A program made the translations under genes and the position numbers. Positions 33,245 to 41,641 of a stretch of DNA of 41,662 nt are shown in pieces. The notes beneath the pieces are model-generated. The model worked only from the letters and a program-made list of their open reading frames with translations. It was not told the DNA's origin and ran no database searches. The stretch comes from Alphaproteobacteria bacterium. GTDB taxonomy: Bacteria; Pseudomonadota; Alphaproteobacteria; Rhizobiales; Xanthobacteraceae. Each line of letters opens with the position of its first letter. Positions within the stretch are counted from its first letter, which is position 1. Location of the stretch: assembly GCA_009781045.1 (NCBI GenBank), contig WQYW01000025.1, positions 1 to 41,662 of the forward strand. Reading direction: 5' to 3'.

Positions 33245-34279
33245 TCAGCCGCGCAGGCGTTTGAGCATCTGCTCGACATGGGCGATCGGGGTTTCCGGCT
33301 GGATGCCGTGGCCGAGATTGAAGATCATGGCACCATCGCCGTAATTTGCCAGCACCTGATCGACCGCGCGATCGAGCGCGGCGCCTCCGGTGATCAGCAC
33401 CAGGGGATCGAGATTGCCCTGGATCGGGATCCGGCTCTGCACCCGTTCACGGATGAACGACGGCTCGGCGGTCCAGTCGATGCTGACGGCATTGACGCCT
33501 GTAGCCTCGACATAGGCTGGCAGCATTGCCGCCGCCCCACGGGGAAAGCCGATGAAGCGGGCTCCGGGCACGCGGGCCCGCACCCCCTCGATGATCCGTC
33601 GCGTCGGTTCGATCGACCAGCGTGCGAACTGCTCGGGCGGCAGGATGCCGGCCCAGGTGTCGAAAATCTGCAGCGCATCGGCGCCGGCTTCAAGCTGGCG
33701 CAGCAGATACTGAATCGAGCTGGCGACCAGGGTGTCGATGATCACGGCGAAGGCGTCCGGATGGCGGTAGGCCATGATGCGGGCAGGGGCCTGGTCGGTT
33801 GTGCCCTGGCCTGCGACCATATAGGTCGCGACCGTCCAGGGGGCGCCACAGAAGCCGATCAGCGCCACGCCTGGGTCGAGTTCCCGACGCACCAGGCGCA
33901 GCGCTTCGAATACCGGCTCGAGCCGGGTGAAGTCGGCGTCCCGCGCCAGGGTCTCGACCTTGTCGGGGGCATCGAGGGGATCGAGTCGGGGCCCCTCGCC
34001 GGTCTCGAAGCGGACCGCCCGGCCGAGCGCGTAAGGGACGACGAGAATGTCGGAAAAGATGATCGCAGCATTGAAACCGAAGCGCCGGATCGGCTGCAGC
34101 GTGACCTCGGCGGCGAGTTCCGGCGTGAAACAGAGGTCGAGAAAGCCGCCGGCTCTGGCGCGCACCTCGCGGTATTCGGGCAGATAGCGCCCGGCCTGGC
34201 GCATCATCCAGATCGGCGGCACGCTCTGTCGGTGCCCCGAGAGGACGTCAATAAACGCTTGGGCGGGGGTCTGGGTCAC
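33245..34279 (-). CDS. hemE: Uroporphyrinogen decarboxylase
   Basis: Decarboxylates uroporphyrinogen III to coproporphyrinogen III. The 344-residue protein has the signature [17 protein letters not shown] near the N-terminus, the catalytic Asp in [35 protein letters not shown], and the C-terminal [20 protein letters not shown]. It is complete and in family length. It converges with hemC, with no room for a terminator between the stops. Confidence 0.96.
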   Translation of the reverse strand: MTQTPAQAFIDVLSGHRQSVPPIWMMRQAGRYLPEYREVRARAGGFLDLCFTPELAAEVTLQPIRRFGFNAAIIFSDILVVPYALGRAVRFETGEGPRLDPLDAPDKVETLARDADFTRLEPVFEALRLVRRELDPGVALIGFCGAPWTVATYMVAGQGTTDQAPARIMAYRHPDAFAVIIDTLVASSIQYLLRQLEAGADALQIFDTWAGILPPEQFARWSIEPTRRIIEGVRARVPGARFIGFPRGAAAMLPAYVEATGVNAVSIDWTAEPSFIRERVQSRIPIQGNLDPLVLITGGAALDRAVDQVLANYGDGAMIFNLGHGIQPETPIAHVEQMLKRLRG

Positions 34280-34621
34280 GACATGTCCTGAATAATCGGC
34301 GGGTTGGAATTTTTCTCAAAGATCCAGCATCCGGAATCCCTTGGCTTTCCAGGGCTGCGGCGTCGAGGTCGCCGGTCGATACCGGCAGACCATCGGTTCG
34401 GCCAGGAGCCTTGCAATGTGCCTGACACCGGGGTTTTGGGCGTTCATGGAGTGCTGGAACCGTGGCCCCTGATACACCGCCATTGTCGCGGGGCCAAGCG
34501 GGGACCGCCAAGGCGCCAAGGAACGGGCAATCCGCGTGTCGCCGGGCCCGATGCTGTGGGCGTCAAGCGCGGCAGCCTCTGCCGAAACATGGAAATGGGG
34601 GGCAGAGGCCCTTCCCCCCGG
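34280..34621. other. Intergenic region between hemE and slyX
   Basis: No gene is supported. Near the slyX end are a hairpin GGCAG/CTGCC (34571-34583) and a G6/C6 hairpin (34597-34619), which may terminate slyX transcription. The hemE promoter should lie within the first 100 bases. Confidence 0.45.
34597..34619 (-). terminator. Hairpin after slyX
   Basis: GGGGGG (34597-34602) and CCCCCC (34614-34619) enclose an 11-base loop directly after the slyX stop, followed in the minus direction by an ATTTCC stretch. It is a plausible but not textbook terminator. Confidence 0.45.
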
Positions 34622-34840
34622 TCAATAATGAGGCGGCTTTTCGTTGGCGGGTGCCGTCGAGGTGGCGGCTTCGGTCTCGATCAGGCGCTGGTCGAAGCGG
34701 GCCAGCTGATGGACCAGGGCATCGATCTGCTTCCACTGTGCGGTGATCGTGAGGTTGAGCTGTTCGATGGTGTCGTCCTGATAGGTCAGGCGGGCTTCGA
34801 GCCGGTCGATGCGCATCGTGAGTTCGGTGATCGCGTCCAT
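34622..34840 (-). CDS. slyX: SlyX family protein
   Basis: A 72-residue coiled-coil protein: MDAITELTMRIDRLEARLTY continues QDDTIEQLNLTITAQWKQID and ends with the family-typical PPHY. SlyX proteins are small cytoplasmic proteins of unknown role, often near FKBP-type isomerases; here an FKBP gene lies 2 kb away. ATG at 34840 is chosen because GAGGA lies upstream of it and it matches usual SlyX starts; an in-frame ATG at 34858 adds six residues. Confidence 0.85.
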   Translation of the reverse strand: MDAITELTMRIDRLEARLTYQDDTIEQLNLTITAQWKQIDALVHQLARFDQRLIETEAATSTAPANEKPPHY

Positions 34841-34858
34841 CGGGGCGGAGTTCCTCAT

Positions 34859-35761
34859 CGGTTGGCGTGAAAGATAAGTTGGTTGGTGTGGCAGAAAACG
34901 GTGCTTTCTGACAAGCTCGGGCGTTTGCGTGAGGCTTCGTGCAAGCCTTGGCTCCTTGGCCCACGGTGCGCGTGGCCGGTTCCGTGCTGGTCTCTCATGG
35001 CGCCTAGTTCATCGATTCCGAAATTGCGATTGCCTTCCGAATCGAGGGTTCCGTGCAGGATGGGTCCCGCAGTGGTGGCTTGATATGATTCGAACTTTGG
35101 CAACGATGAACCAGTGTTGTGCCAAGGATTCCCGTGCCTCAGTTGGGGAAAATGCCATCCCCGACAGGCGCACTGGACACCTCGTCGCATGCAACGGCAG
35201 GTGTGGCTGACCAGCATGCCCGAGAGGGTCCTAGCCAGACGGTGGATCACATGTGCGGTGTATTTTTCTCCCTTGCCCCATTGAACTTTGAAATTGACCT
35301 TTGCATTCACTTTCGAACGCAGCTCGAGCATCGGCTGGACGGTTTTCAGTGATATTGGTGCCGTGCGCAACTTCTCGGCGCCCTTGGGACAGGTCTCTCG
35401 AAACCTGCCGATTTCGCCGTTTCGAAGGCTTTAGGCTTTAAACCTGAAAACGGCAGTTGGAGACGGAATCTCACGCACCCTGCTGGTTCAACGCCGTATT
35501 TCTCCACGGCGCCGCTCACCCTTCGCATGTGCTGCTCCGCAATTGGATCAAGCAGCCGTAACACATTGTAAGTTGGATGCTTTCTCCTTCATCCCGGGCA
35601 GTCAACGGCCGTTTCCAGGTTCATTCAAATCTGTTGGTTCGCCCGGAAGGTTCTCGGAACGTTCCGGCGGCGCCGCCGAACGCCTTGGAGACTTGCAGAA
35701 ATCACAGAAATGATGTGATTGCTGTGAATGCTGTATTTGATGGGGATGACGGAGGCTGTCG
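34859..35761. other. 0.9-kb region with possible gene fragments
   Basis: Minus-strand frames at 34855-35370 (start MRTAPISLKTVQPMLELRSK) and 35346-35564 (MLRLLDPIAEQHMRRVSGAV, then EKYGVEPAGCVRFRLQLPFS) read partly like protein, but neither is recognised and both lose character midway. The second appears to break at the 18-bp motif 35443-35460 that recurs at 41540-41557. The final 60 bases carry GGAGG for the antitoxin at 35762. Confidence 0.4.
35443..35460. repeat. 18-bp motif shared with 41540-41557
   Basis: CCTGAAAACGGCAGTTGG here and CCTAAAAACGGCAGTTGG at 41540-41557 differ at one position. Both lie where a protein-like reading frame ends abruptly, so they may mark insertion or deletion joints. 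Confidence 0.7.
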
Positions 35762-36013
35762 ATGCGGAGCTACACAACCAGCGATCTTTCCAGGAAGTCG
35801 GGGGACATTATCGCTGACGCCCTGCGCTGGCCAGTGACGATCACCCAAAGGAACAAGGAGCGGTTGGTAGTGCTTAGTATTGAAAAATACCGCCAGCTTA
35901 TTTCCTGGTCTGATCCACGGAGGGTGGGTACCCTTGAAACCATGTCAGATGAACTGTTTGAGAAGTTCAAACAGGCCGTAGCTGACTATGAAAGGGAAGG
36001 CGACGAAACGTGA
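35762..36013 (+). CDS. Phd/YefM-type antitoxin
   Basis: An 83-residue antitoxin. The N-terminal DNA-binding part follows the Phd/YefM pattern (YTTSDLSRKSGDIIADALRW, then VTITQRNKERLVVLSIEKYR), with an acidic, helical C-terminal tail (MSDELFEKFKQAVADYEREG) expected to wrap the toxin. GGAGG lies before the ATG. The putative toxin starts 26 bases after its stop, the usual antitoxin-first order. Such antitoxins repress their own operon together with the toxin. Confidence 0.82.
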   Translation: MRSYTTSDLSRKSGDIIADALRWPVTITQRNKERLVVLSIEKYRQLISWSDPRRVGTLETMSDELFEKFKQAVADYEREGDET

Positions 36014-36038
36014 GTGGGGATCACTTTCGCTCTGATGT

Positions 36039-36557
36039 GTGATCCGGTATCCATTTTTGTGGCAGCGTGAAGCGGATCGTGGTGAGACCGAGGGGCGCAA
36101 GCACCGTCCCACGGCAGTGGGAGTGAGGTTCGCAAGGACCAAAGGGGAGGATTGGCTGCTGCTGTTTCCAATCACCAGCCACCCGCCCTTGTCCGGTCGT
36201 TGTGCCGTCGAAATTCCTGAGATGGAAAAGCGTCGGGCGGGTCTTGACGTTGCCTTGCGTCTTTGGATCATTCTTGATGAATATAATGAGGACATGGTCA
36301 GTCGATCATTCTACCTTGAGCCGGGACCACCACTCGGTCATTTCAGCAAGGCATTCTTCCTGCCGCTCATGAAGAAATTCATCTCCAGCCGCGCTGTCGC
36401 GCGGGGTGTGAACAGACAGCGCGAGAGGGAGGGACGGCGGCGGATGCGGCGATTGCCTGAGCTCTGCTCGAGGGTGATCGAGCCGCAGTCCGCCAGCATC
36501 GGTGGCACTGTTTCGCGCTGCTGCAGCGTCATGGGAGGGGCCGATCACCGTCTATAA
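36039..36557 (+). CDS. PemK-like toxin candidate with abnormal C-terminus
   Basis: A GTG-started frame reading IRYPFLWQREADRGETEGRK, HRPTAVGVRFARTKGEDWLL, LFPITSHPPLSG, VEIPEMEKRRAGLDVALRLW and IILDEYNEDM. The block order (YPFLW, ETEGRKxRP, PITSxPP, EIPExExRRAGLD, LRLWxxxDEYN) matches small PemK/MazF-like growth inhibitors found next to Phd/RHH antitoxins. Homology fades after about residue 120 (KAFFLPLMKK); the last 50 residues are arginine-rich and run into a GGT scrap, so the native stop may have been lost. A role as the partner of the upstream antitoxin is inferred from position. Confidence 0.6.
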   Translation: MIRYPFLWQREADRGETEGRKHRPTAVGVRFARTKGEDWLLLFPITSHPPLSGRCAVEIPEMEKRRAGLDVALRLWIILDEYNEDMVSRSFYLEPGPPLGHFSKAFFLPLMKKFISSRAVARGVNRQREREGRRRMRRLPELCSRVIEPQSASIGGTVSRCCSVMGGADHRL

Positions 36558-36705
36558 CGGTTCCGGCGGGGCGCCTCAGGGCACCGATGCCGGCTGGCAT
36601 CTGGAGCGCGGTATCAACTCGGTGCCCCTGACCTCGGCGCATGCGGTATCAATTCCGGGTGCGGTCGCTGCCTGGGCCAGGATCCTGGCGAGCGGGGCAC
36701 CGTGA
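36535..36705 (+). pseudogene. Gamma-glutamyltransferase fragment
   Basis: The translation GPITVYNGSGGAPQGTDAGW continues HLERGINSVPLTSAHAVSIP and GAVAAWARIL, matching an internal part of GGT (pattern VxVxNGSGxAP...GI..PL.xxHxVxVPGAVxAW). Neither the rest of the large subunit nor the catalytic Thr is present. A G-run shift near 36695 puts the last codons out of frame. Only about 50 codons survive. Confidence 0.78.
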
Positions 36706-36852
36706 TCGGGGGCGCAAGGCGCAGGGATGGCTTGCGCGCGGGCTATTGAATTGGAACCGTTAACGACCCATACAGCAGAAATCGGGCACTGCTGTGATTG
36801 TTGAAGTGCGGCTTGCCCTCACCCAGGTTGCAACGGAAGGTGCTTTCAGATC

Positions 36853-37308
36853 ATGCGACATGTTCCACGGCTGTTTTCCACACTCATGGCGGTACTCGCG
36901 ATCAGCGCCGGTTCCGCAATTGTCTCCACGGCGGCCCCCCCCCAGACCTCAGGAAAAACCATGACCACGCCTTCCGGCATGAAGATCATTGATCACGTCG
37001 TCGGCACCGGCGCCTCACCGCGGACCGGCCAGACCTGCGTGATGCATTATACTGGCTGGCTCTATGACAACGGGCAGAAGGGCCGGAAATTTGATTCCTC
37101 CGTCGATCGCGGACAGCCGTTCGAGTTTCCGATCGGCACCGGCCAGGTGATTGCCGGCTGGGACGAGGGCGTGGCGACGATGCGGGTCGGCGGCAAGCGC
37201 ACGCTGATCATTCCGCCGCTGCTCGGCTATGGTGAGCGTGGTGCCGGCAGCGTCATTCCGCCGAACGCCACACTGATGTTCGACGTCGAATTGCTGGCGG
37301 TGAAGTAA
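36853..37308 (+). CDS. Exported FKBP-type peptidyl-prolyl isomerase
   Basis: A 151-residue isomerase with an N-terminal signal peptide (FSTLMAVLAISAGSAIVSTA, cut near STAAPP) and one FKBP domain. Hallmarks are CVMHYTGWLYDNGQKGRKFDSS (pattern VxYTGxL.DGxxFDSS), FPIGTGQVIAGWDEGVATMR, LLGYGERGAGSVIPPNATL and the closing FDVELLAVK. It should speed folding of proteins in the periplasm. A C9 run lies in the signal-peptide region, a possible slippage site. A strong terminator follows, so it is probably monocistronic. Confidence 0.92.
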   Translation: MRHVPRLFSTLMAVLAISAGSAIVSTAAPPQTSGKTMTTPSGMKIIDHVVGTGASPRTGQTCVMHYTGWLYDNGQKGRKFDSSVDRGQPFEFPIGTGQVIAGWDEGVATMRVGGKRTLIIPPLLGYGERGAGSVIPPNATLMFDVELLAVK

Positions 37309-37323
37309 AGGCAGGAGAAAGCG

Positions 37324-37360
37324 GACCGGTGGCGCCGGCTGATGGCGCCACCGGTCTTTT
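37324..37360 (+). terminator. Intrinsic terminator of the FKBP gene
   Basis: A perfect 13-base-pair stem GACCGGTGGCGCC / GGCGCCACCGGTC with a seven-base loop (GGCTGAT) and TTTT, starting 15 bases after the FKBP stop. It may also serve the convergent beta-CASP gene. Confidence 0.92.
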
Positions 37361-37415
37361 CTGATCCTGAGGAAAGACGCTGGAAGCGGTCTTCAGGCGC
37401 CTCACGCAATCGACC

Positions 37416-38909
37416 TCAGGAAAGGTCGAACTGGTCGCCGATCCCGGGCATGGCGACCGTCTGGCCTTTGAGCTGCCCAGCGAAGGCTTTCATCGTCTCC
37501 TCTTCGCCGTGAACCAGGAAGGTTCGTCTGCAGCCGCCGATCCGGCTGTGCCAGGCGGTCAATTCGCTCTGGTCGGCATGGGCCGAGAAGCCGTTGATGG
37601 TGTGGATCGAGGCGCGGACCGGGATATCCTCACCCAACAGACGCAGATGTTTTGCCCCGTCGATGATGCTGCGCGCAGGGGTGCCGGAAGCTGCAAATCC
37701 GACGAAGACGATGGCGGATTCCTTACGCCCCAGATTGTGACGCAGATGGTGACGGATGCGGCCGCCGGTGCACATGCCGGAGCCGGCCATAATCACGGCG
37801 CCGCCGCTGATGCGGTTGATGGCAATCGAATCGGCCGATTCCCGCGTGAGATGGAGGTTCGGCAGCTTCAACGGGTCGCCGCCATCGGCGAACCGGGCGG
37901 ACACCGCCGGGTTGAGGCATTCGGCGTGGCGGGCGAAAATCTCGGTGGCGGCGATCGCCATCGGCGAGTCGAGGAAAACCTGGACGCCCGGCGGCAGCTG
38001 GCTGCGATCAATACCCTGACGCAGGATGAAGAGAATTTCCTGCGCCCGATCGAGGGCAAAGGTCGGGATGACGACGTTGCCGCCGCGCGCCAGAGTGGCA
38101 GAAACGGCATCCAGGAATTCCGTGATCGACTGGTCGAAGGGGCGGTGGTTGCGGTCGCCATAGGTGGTTTCCATCACCACGATGTCCGCATTTGCCGGCG
38201 GGGTCGGGGAAGCGAGCAGAGGCTGGCCGGTATTGCCGATATCGCCGGAGAACAAGATGCGGCGGGCTTCACTGCCGTGGCCGGCTTCGATCAGGATGCT
38301 GGCAGAGCCGAGAATATGTCCGGCATTGACGAAGGTGGCACGGATGTCGTCGGCGAGCTGGAGGGGAGCGCCATATTCCGCGGTGGCACCGAAGCGATCG
38401 AGAAGGTTGAGGGTGTCGGGAATGCTGTAGAGGGGCGCGGGCGGGTGATCCTCACCGCGTCTGCGGCCATGCCGGGATTGGGTGCGTGCCTCCTCTTCCT
38501 GGAGATGCGCGGAATCGAGCAGCACGAGGCGGGTCAGTTCCCGTGTCGCCGCCGTGGTTATCACCTGGCCGCGGAAGCCGCGTTTTGACAGCAGCGGCAG
38601 TCTGCCGCAATGGTCGAGATGGGCGTGGGTGAGCAGCACGAGGTCGATCGTTGACGGATCAAAACCGAAATCTCCGGCATTCTGCTGCGCCAGTTCCTGG
38701 CTGCCCTGGAACAGGCCGCAGTCGATAAGAATACGCCTGTTGCGGACCTCGAGCAGATGGCAGGAGCCGGTGACATCGCGATCGGCACCATGGAAGGACA
38801 GTTTCAAGGGCTCTACTCCAGCTTGAGAAGGCAGTTCGGCGAGATCGAAAGAAGCGGCGTTTTCGGGATGTGATGTCGGGCGGACGACACTCCCTTCGGC
38901 GGCTCTCAC
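37416..38909 (-). CDS. Beta-CASP metallo-beta-lactamase RNA nuclease (CPSF/YSH1-like)
   Basis: A 497-residue RNA-processing nuclease. The metal site is complete: THAHLDHCG (residues 94-102), NAGHILGSAS, LFSGDIGNTG, the beta-CASP region (VMETTYGDRNHR, VVIPTFALDRAQEILFIL, IMAGSGMCTGGRIRHHL), the HTINGFSAHADQSEL motif and FLVHGEEETM. The order matches COG1236-type exonucleases related to eukaryotic CPSF-73. The start GTG at 38909 overlaps the stop of the upstream LOG-family gene in GTGA, so the two are translationally coupled. Its RNA target is unknown. Confidence 0.93.
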   Translation of the reverse strand: MRAAEGSVVRPTSHPENAASFDLAELPSQAGVEPLKLSFHGADRDVTGSCHLLEVRNRRILIDCGLFQGSQELAQQNAGDFGFDPSTIDLVLLTHAHLDHCGRLPLLSKRGFRGQVITTAATRELTRLVLLDSAHLQEEEARTQSRHGRRRGEDHPPAPLYSIPDTLNLLDRFGATAEYGAPLQLADDIRATFVNAGHILGSASILIEAGHGSEARRILFSGDIGNTGQPLLASPTPPANADIVVMETTYGDRNHRPFDQSITEFLDAVSATLARGGNVVIPTFALDRAQEILFILRQGIDRSQLPPGVQVFLDSPMAIAATEIFARHAECLNPAVSARFADGGDPLKLPNLHLTRESADSIAINRISGGAVIMAGSGMCTGGRIRHHLRHNLGRKESAIVFVGFAASGTPARSIIDGAKHLRLLGEDIPVRASIHTINGFSAHADQSELTAWHSRIGGCRRTFLVHGEEETMKAFAGQLKGQTVAMPGIGDQFDLS

Positions 38910-39889
38910 TCGGGCGGCAGCAGCGGCCGGCCGATGGTTTCATACCAGTAGAGAATATCGTGCCAGGCGTCCTCGGCCGATTCCGAGAACCAGAACAGAT
39001 CTCGGTCTTCGGGGTCGATGACCCCCTGTTCGACCAGAAACTCGGGATTGAAGACGCCGCGCCAGAAGGATTCGCCGATCAGGATCACCGGCACCGGGCG
39101 CATCTTGCGGGTCTGGGTCAGGGCCAGGACTTCAAAGATCTCATCAAGCGTGCCGAAGCCGCCGGGAAAGGCCACCAGGGCGCGGGCGCGCAACAGGAAA
39201 TGGAGCTTGCGCATGGCGAAATAATGGAAGCTGAAACACAGTTCCGGGGTCACATAGGGATTGGGATACTGCTCCCTGGGCAGCGTGATGTTGAGGCCGA
39301 TGGAGCGGGCGCCGACATCATGGGCGCCGCGGTTGGCGGCCTCCATGATCCCGGGGCCGCCACCGGTCATGATCATGGTGCGGCCGCCGAGCGTGTCGTT
39401 GCAGGCGGCACCGACGATGCGGCCGAACTGGCGTGCCATGTCGTAATAGCGGCTGTTGTCGTGGACGCGGGTGGCGCACTCGAGCCGGCGTCGCAGCGTC
39501 GCATCGTCGGGATTGGCGGCAAGCGTCGCCGCACAGGACTCCATCGCCCGTCTTGCCGCTCCCGGTTCCCTGATGCGGGCGCTGCCAAAGACCACGATGG
39601 TATGTGCCACCTCCTGGTCCTCCAGCATGCTTTCGGTCTTGAGGAAGTCGAGCTGCAGACGCACGCCGCGCGTTGCTTCCTGCTGCAGGAAATCCATATC
39701 CTGATCGGCTTCGCGATAGCTCGGGGAACGCAAAATCCGTGCCAGCGCTTCCGGCGCAGCGGCATCCTCCTCGGCCGGTTTGGGCTGGTGCCCGGGCAGC
39801 GCCTCCCGTCTGTGGTGCGGGTCTGCCGGCGTCGGCATGTCCCGCGAGCGTCTTGTGGAAGCGCGGGGCGGGGTGGGCTTGTCGGTCAT
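38906..39889 (-). CDS. LOG family (TIGR00730) nucleotide-5'-monophosphate phosphoribohydrolase-like protein
   Basis: A 327-residue Rossmann-fold protein. After a low-complexity N-terminal 60 residues it has VFGSARIREPG, the LOG motif MTGGGPGIMEAANRGAHDVG, and VAFPGGFGTLDEIFEVLALT. These are the phosphate-binding and PGGxGTxxE motifs of cytokinin-activating (LOG) and PpnN-type enzymes, which cleave AMP-like nucleotides to base and ribose-5-phosphate. The long form with the extended N-terminus is usual in alphaproteobacteria. ATG at 39889 has AGGA upstream; the frame opens to 39958. It shares a 4-base overlap with the beta-CASP nuclease gene, suggesting a shared role in nucleotide or RNA turnover. 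Confidence 0.88.
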   Translation of the reverse strand: MTDKPTPPRASTRRSRDMPTPADPHHRREALPGHQPKPAEEDAAAPEALARILRSPSYREADQDMDFLQQEATRGVRLQLDFLKTESMLEDQEVAHTIVVFGSARIREPGAARRAMESCAATLAANPDDATLRRRLECATRVHDNSRYYDMARQFGRIVGAACNDTLGGRTMIMTGGGPGIMEAANRGAHDVGARSIGLNITLPREQYPNPYVTPELCFSFHYFAMRKLHFLLRARALVAFPGGFGTLDEIFEVLALTQTRKMRPVPVILIGESFWRGVFNPEFLVEQGVIDPEDRDLFWFSESAEDAWHDILYWYETIGRPLLPPE

Positions 39890-40138
39890 GATCGAAAGTC
39901 CTGTTGGCGGTATCTCGGCGCGATCAGGGTCGGGTGACCCCCCTTGTCCTGAAATCAATGATGGTGTGCGACCGCGGCCGGCGCAATAGTGAGCGCCGGC
40001 ACCACGGTGTTGCCGAATCGACAGGGGGTCTGCGATGAGACAGAGGCTCGGAGGGTCGCCGGCTCAGGCCGGTGGTGGAATCGATGCAGAGGGCATGGCA
40101 GACGCTGTTGCAGGCACCGGCCGAGGGAGGGCAAGCAG

Positions 40139-40774
40139 ATGGGGGATCGCGTCCATGAGGGCGACATGCATTTCTACGAGCCGGCCAAAGGCCATGGTCT
40201 GGCCCACGATCCCTTCAATGCCATCGTTGCGCCGCGACCGATCGGCTGGATCTCGTCACGCGCTCCCGACGGGGCCGTCAATCTCGCGCCCTACAGCTTC
40301 TTCAATGCCTTCTGCTATACGCCGCCGATTGTCGGCTTTGCCTCGGTGCGGTGGAAAGACACCATCCGCAATATCGCTGCGACCGGTGAATTCGTCTGTA
40401 ATCTTGCCACCCGCGAGCTGGCGCAGCAGATGAACGCCACCGCCGCCCATGTCGCCCCCGAAATCGATGAATTCGTGGTTGCGGGGCTGAGCGCACGGCC
40501 CTGCCGCCTCGTCAATGTGCCGCGCGTCGGCGACAGCCCGGTTGCGCTGGAGTGCCGGCTCACCGAAATCATCCGTCTCAGGGGTGCCGATGGTCGCGAG
40601 GCCGAGGCCTGGCTGACGCTCGGCGAAGTCGTTGCGGTCCATATCGACAAAACGTTGATCCGGGACGGGGTCTATCAGACCGCGGACGCCCATCCGATCC
40701 TGCGTGCGGGCCGGCGCGGCGACTATTTCGGGATCTCGTCGGAGCACATGTTTGAGATGGCGCGGCCGGATTGA
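40139..40774 (+). CDS. Flavin reductase-like FMN-binding protein
   Basis: A 211-residue protein of the flavin reductase-like family. Typical blocks are MHFYEPAKGHGLAHDPFNAI, VAPRPIGWISSRAPDGAVNL, APYSFFNAFCYTPPIVGFAS, NFVCNL-like FVCNLATRELAQQMNATAA, and LTLGEVVAVHIDK near the end. Members bind FMN and act as NAD(P)H:flavin reductases or esterase-like proteins; the donor and partner are unknown. GGGAGG lies nine bases before the ATG at 40139; an in-frame ATG at 40166 with GAGGG is an alternative. The frame is open to 39989 but without domain character. Confidence 0.88.
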   Translation: MGDRVHEGDMHFYEPAKGHGLAHDPFNAIVAPRPIGWISSRAPDGAVNLAPYSFFNAFCYTPPIVGFASVRWKDTIRNIAATGEFVCNLATRELAQQMNATAAHVAPEIDEFVVAGLSARPCRLVNVPRVGDSPVALECRLTEIIRLRGADGREAEAWLTLGEVVAVHIDKTLIRDGVYQTADAHPILRAGRRGDYFGISSEHMFEMARPD

Positions 40775-41082
40775 CAGGAGCGGTCGCAAGCCCGCGTGCC
40801 AATCGTGGTCGCGGTTGAGGCCTGCAGGTCTGCCGTGCCATCCGTCAGACAGCACATCTTCGGTCGCCCTGCTCAAGGAGATCCGGCAGCAGGGTGCAGG
40901 CCCCCGCTCACACCGGCTTCGCCTCTGTGCGCATCCTGACCCGAAATTTCGGCGGAAGGGAGCCGTGGTGTCAGCAGATCGACTCGAAATCCTCACGGTC
41001 CGGAAATTCCCTCCGCAGTCGCATACAACGCTCCGGACCTCGAATATGGCCGATGCTCATGCGACCTCCTGGTTCACTTGAG
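40775..41082. other. Intergenic region after the flavin reductase
   Basis: Apart from the 29-codon minus ORF no gene is supported. A plus frame (40894-41157) runs into the TacA-like gene but its upstream part is not protein-like. Confidence 0.4.
40971..41060 (-). CDS. 29-residue small ORF with a perfect Shine-Dalgarno site
   Basis: ATG at 41060 is preceded by AGGAGG with a four-base gap, the strongest ribosome-binding site in the window. The 29-residue product begins MSIGHIRGPERCMRLRREFP and ends EDFESIC. It is not recognised. It could be a small basic protein or the start of a larger gene cut short by a stop. It diverges from the broken TacA-like antitoxin, 22 bases away. Confidence 0.45.
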   Translation of the reverse strand: MSIGHIRGPERCMRLRREFPDREDFESIC

Positions 41083-41372
41083 ATGAAACGAACTGCTGTG
41101 CGTGAAGCGGCGGGGCGCTGCCGAACATACGTATCAAGCCAGAGGAACGGAGCCTGATTGACCGTGCTGCCAAGGCACGAGGGAAGAATCGAACCGATTT
41201 CGTGCTGGATGCAGCACGGCTGATCGCTGAAGAAGTTCTCCCGGACCAGGTCGCTCTTTCGGTCAGTCCGAAGGCCTATGAGGCGTTTCTGGCGCGGCTG
41301 GATATGCCGCCGCAGCCGAACGCGCAGTTGCGCAAGACCATGCGGACGGTGGCGCCGTGGCAGAAGGCATGA
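41083..41372 (+). pseudogene. DUF1778 (TacA-like) antitoxin, single-base frameshift
   Basis: From ATG 41083 the frame reads MKRTAVREAAG. Adding one G to the GGGG run near 41114-41117 joins it to ALPNIRIKPEERSLIDRAAK, ARGKNRTDFVLDAARLIAEE and the toxin-binding tail (SPKAYEAFLARLDMPPQPNA, LRKTMRTVAPWQKA). The result is a normal 96-residue RHH antitoxin of the TacA family. Without the added base there is an in-frame TGA and no start codon. Its stop overlaps the toxin start in ATGA. Confidence 0.78.
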
Positions 41373-41641
41373 CGATTGCAGCGCCGGAGCCACTGGCAGC
41401 ACATCACGCGATCGAAGCCTTCGACTCCGGCGTCGACAGTCTGGATCAATGCCTGAAGCATCGGGCACTCAGGAATCAGCGGACGGCTGCTTCACGCACC
41501 TTCGTCGCCTGCGAGAATTGCCGCGTAGCGGCCGATTATCCTAAAAACGGCAGTTGGCAGCCCGTCGTGACGGAGAAAGCCAAACATTTACAGTGCTTTG
41601 GGACTGATTCAGCCACTCTCGGATTGTCACCCATCGGGTGA
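41369..41641 (+). pseudogene. TacT-like GNAT toxin, truncated after about 55 residues
   Basis: ATG at 41369 overlaps the antitoxin stop. The translation MTIAAPEPLAAHHAIEAFDS, GVDSLDQCLKHRALRNQRTA and ASRTFVACENCRVAADY matches the N-terminal third of TacT toxins. Homology then ends at the 18-bp motif 41540-41557 and the frame continues with unrelated residues to a stop at 41641. The acetyl-CoA binding part is missing, so it cannot be active. Confidence 0.78.
41540..41557. repeat. 18-bp motif shared with 35443-35460
   Basis: CCTAAAAACGGCAGTTGG marks the point where TacT homology stops. See the partner site for the comparison. Confidence 0.7.
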
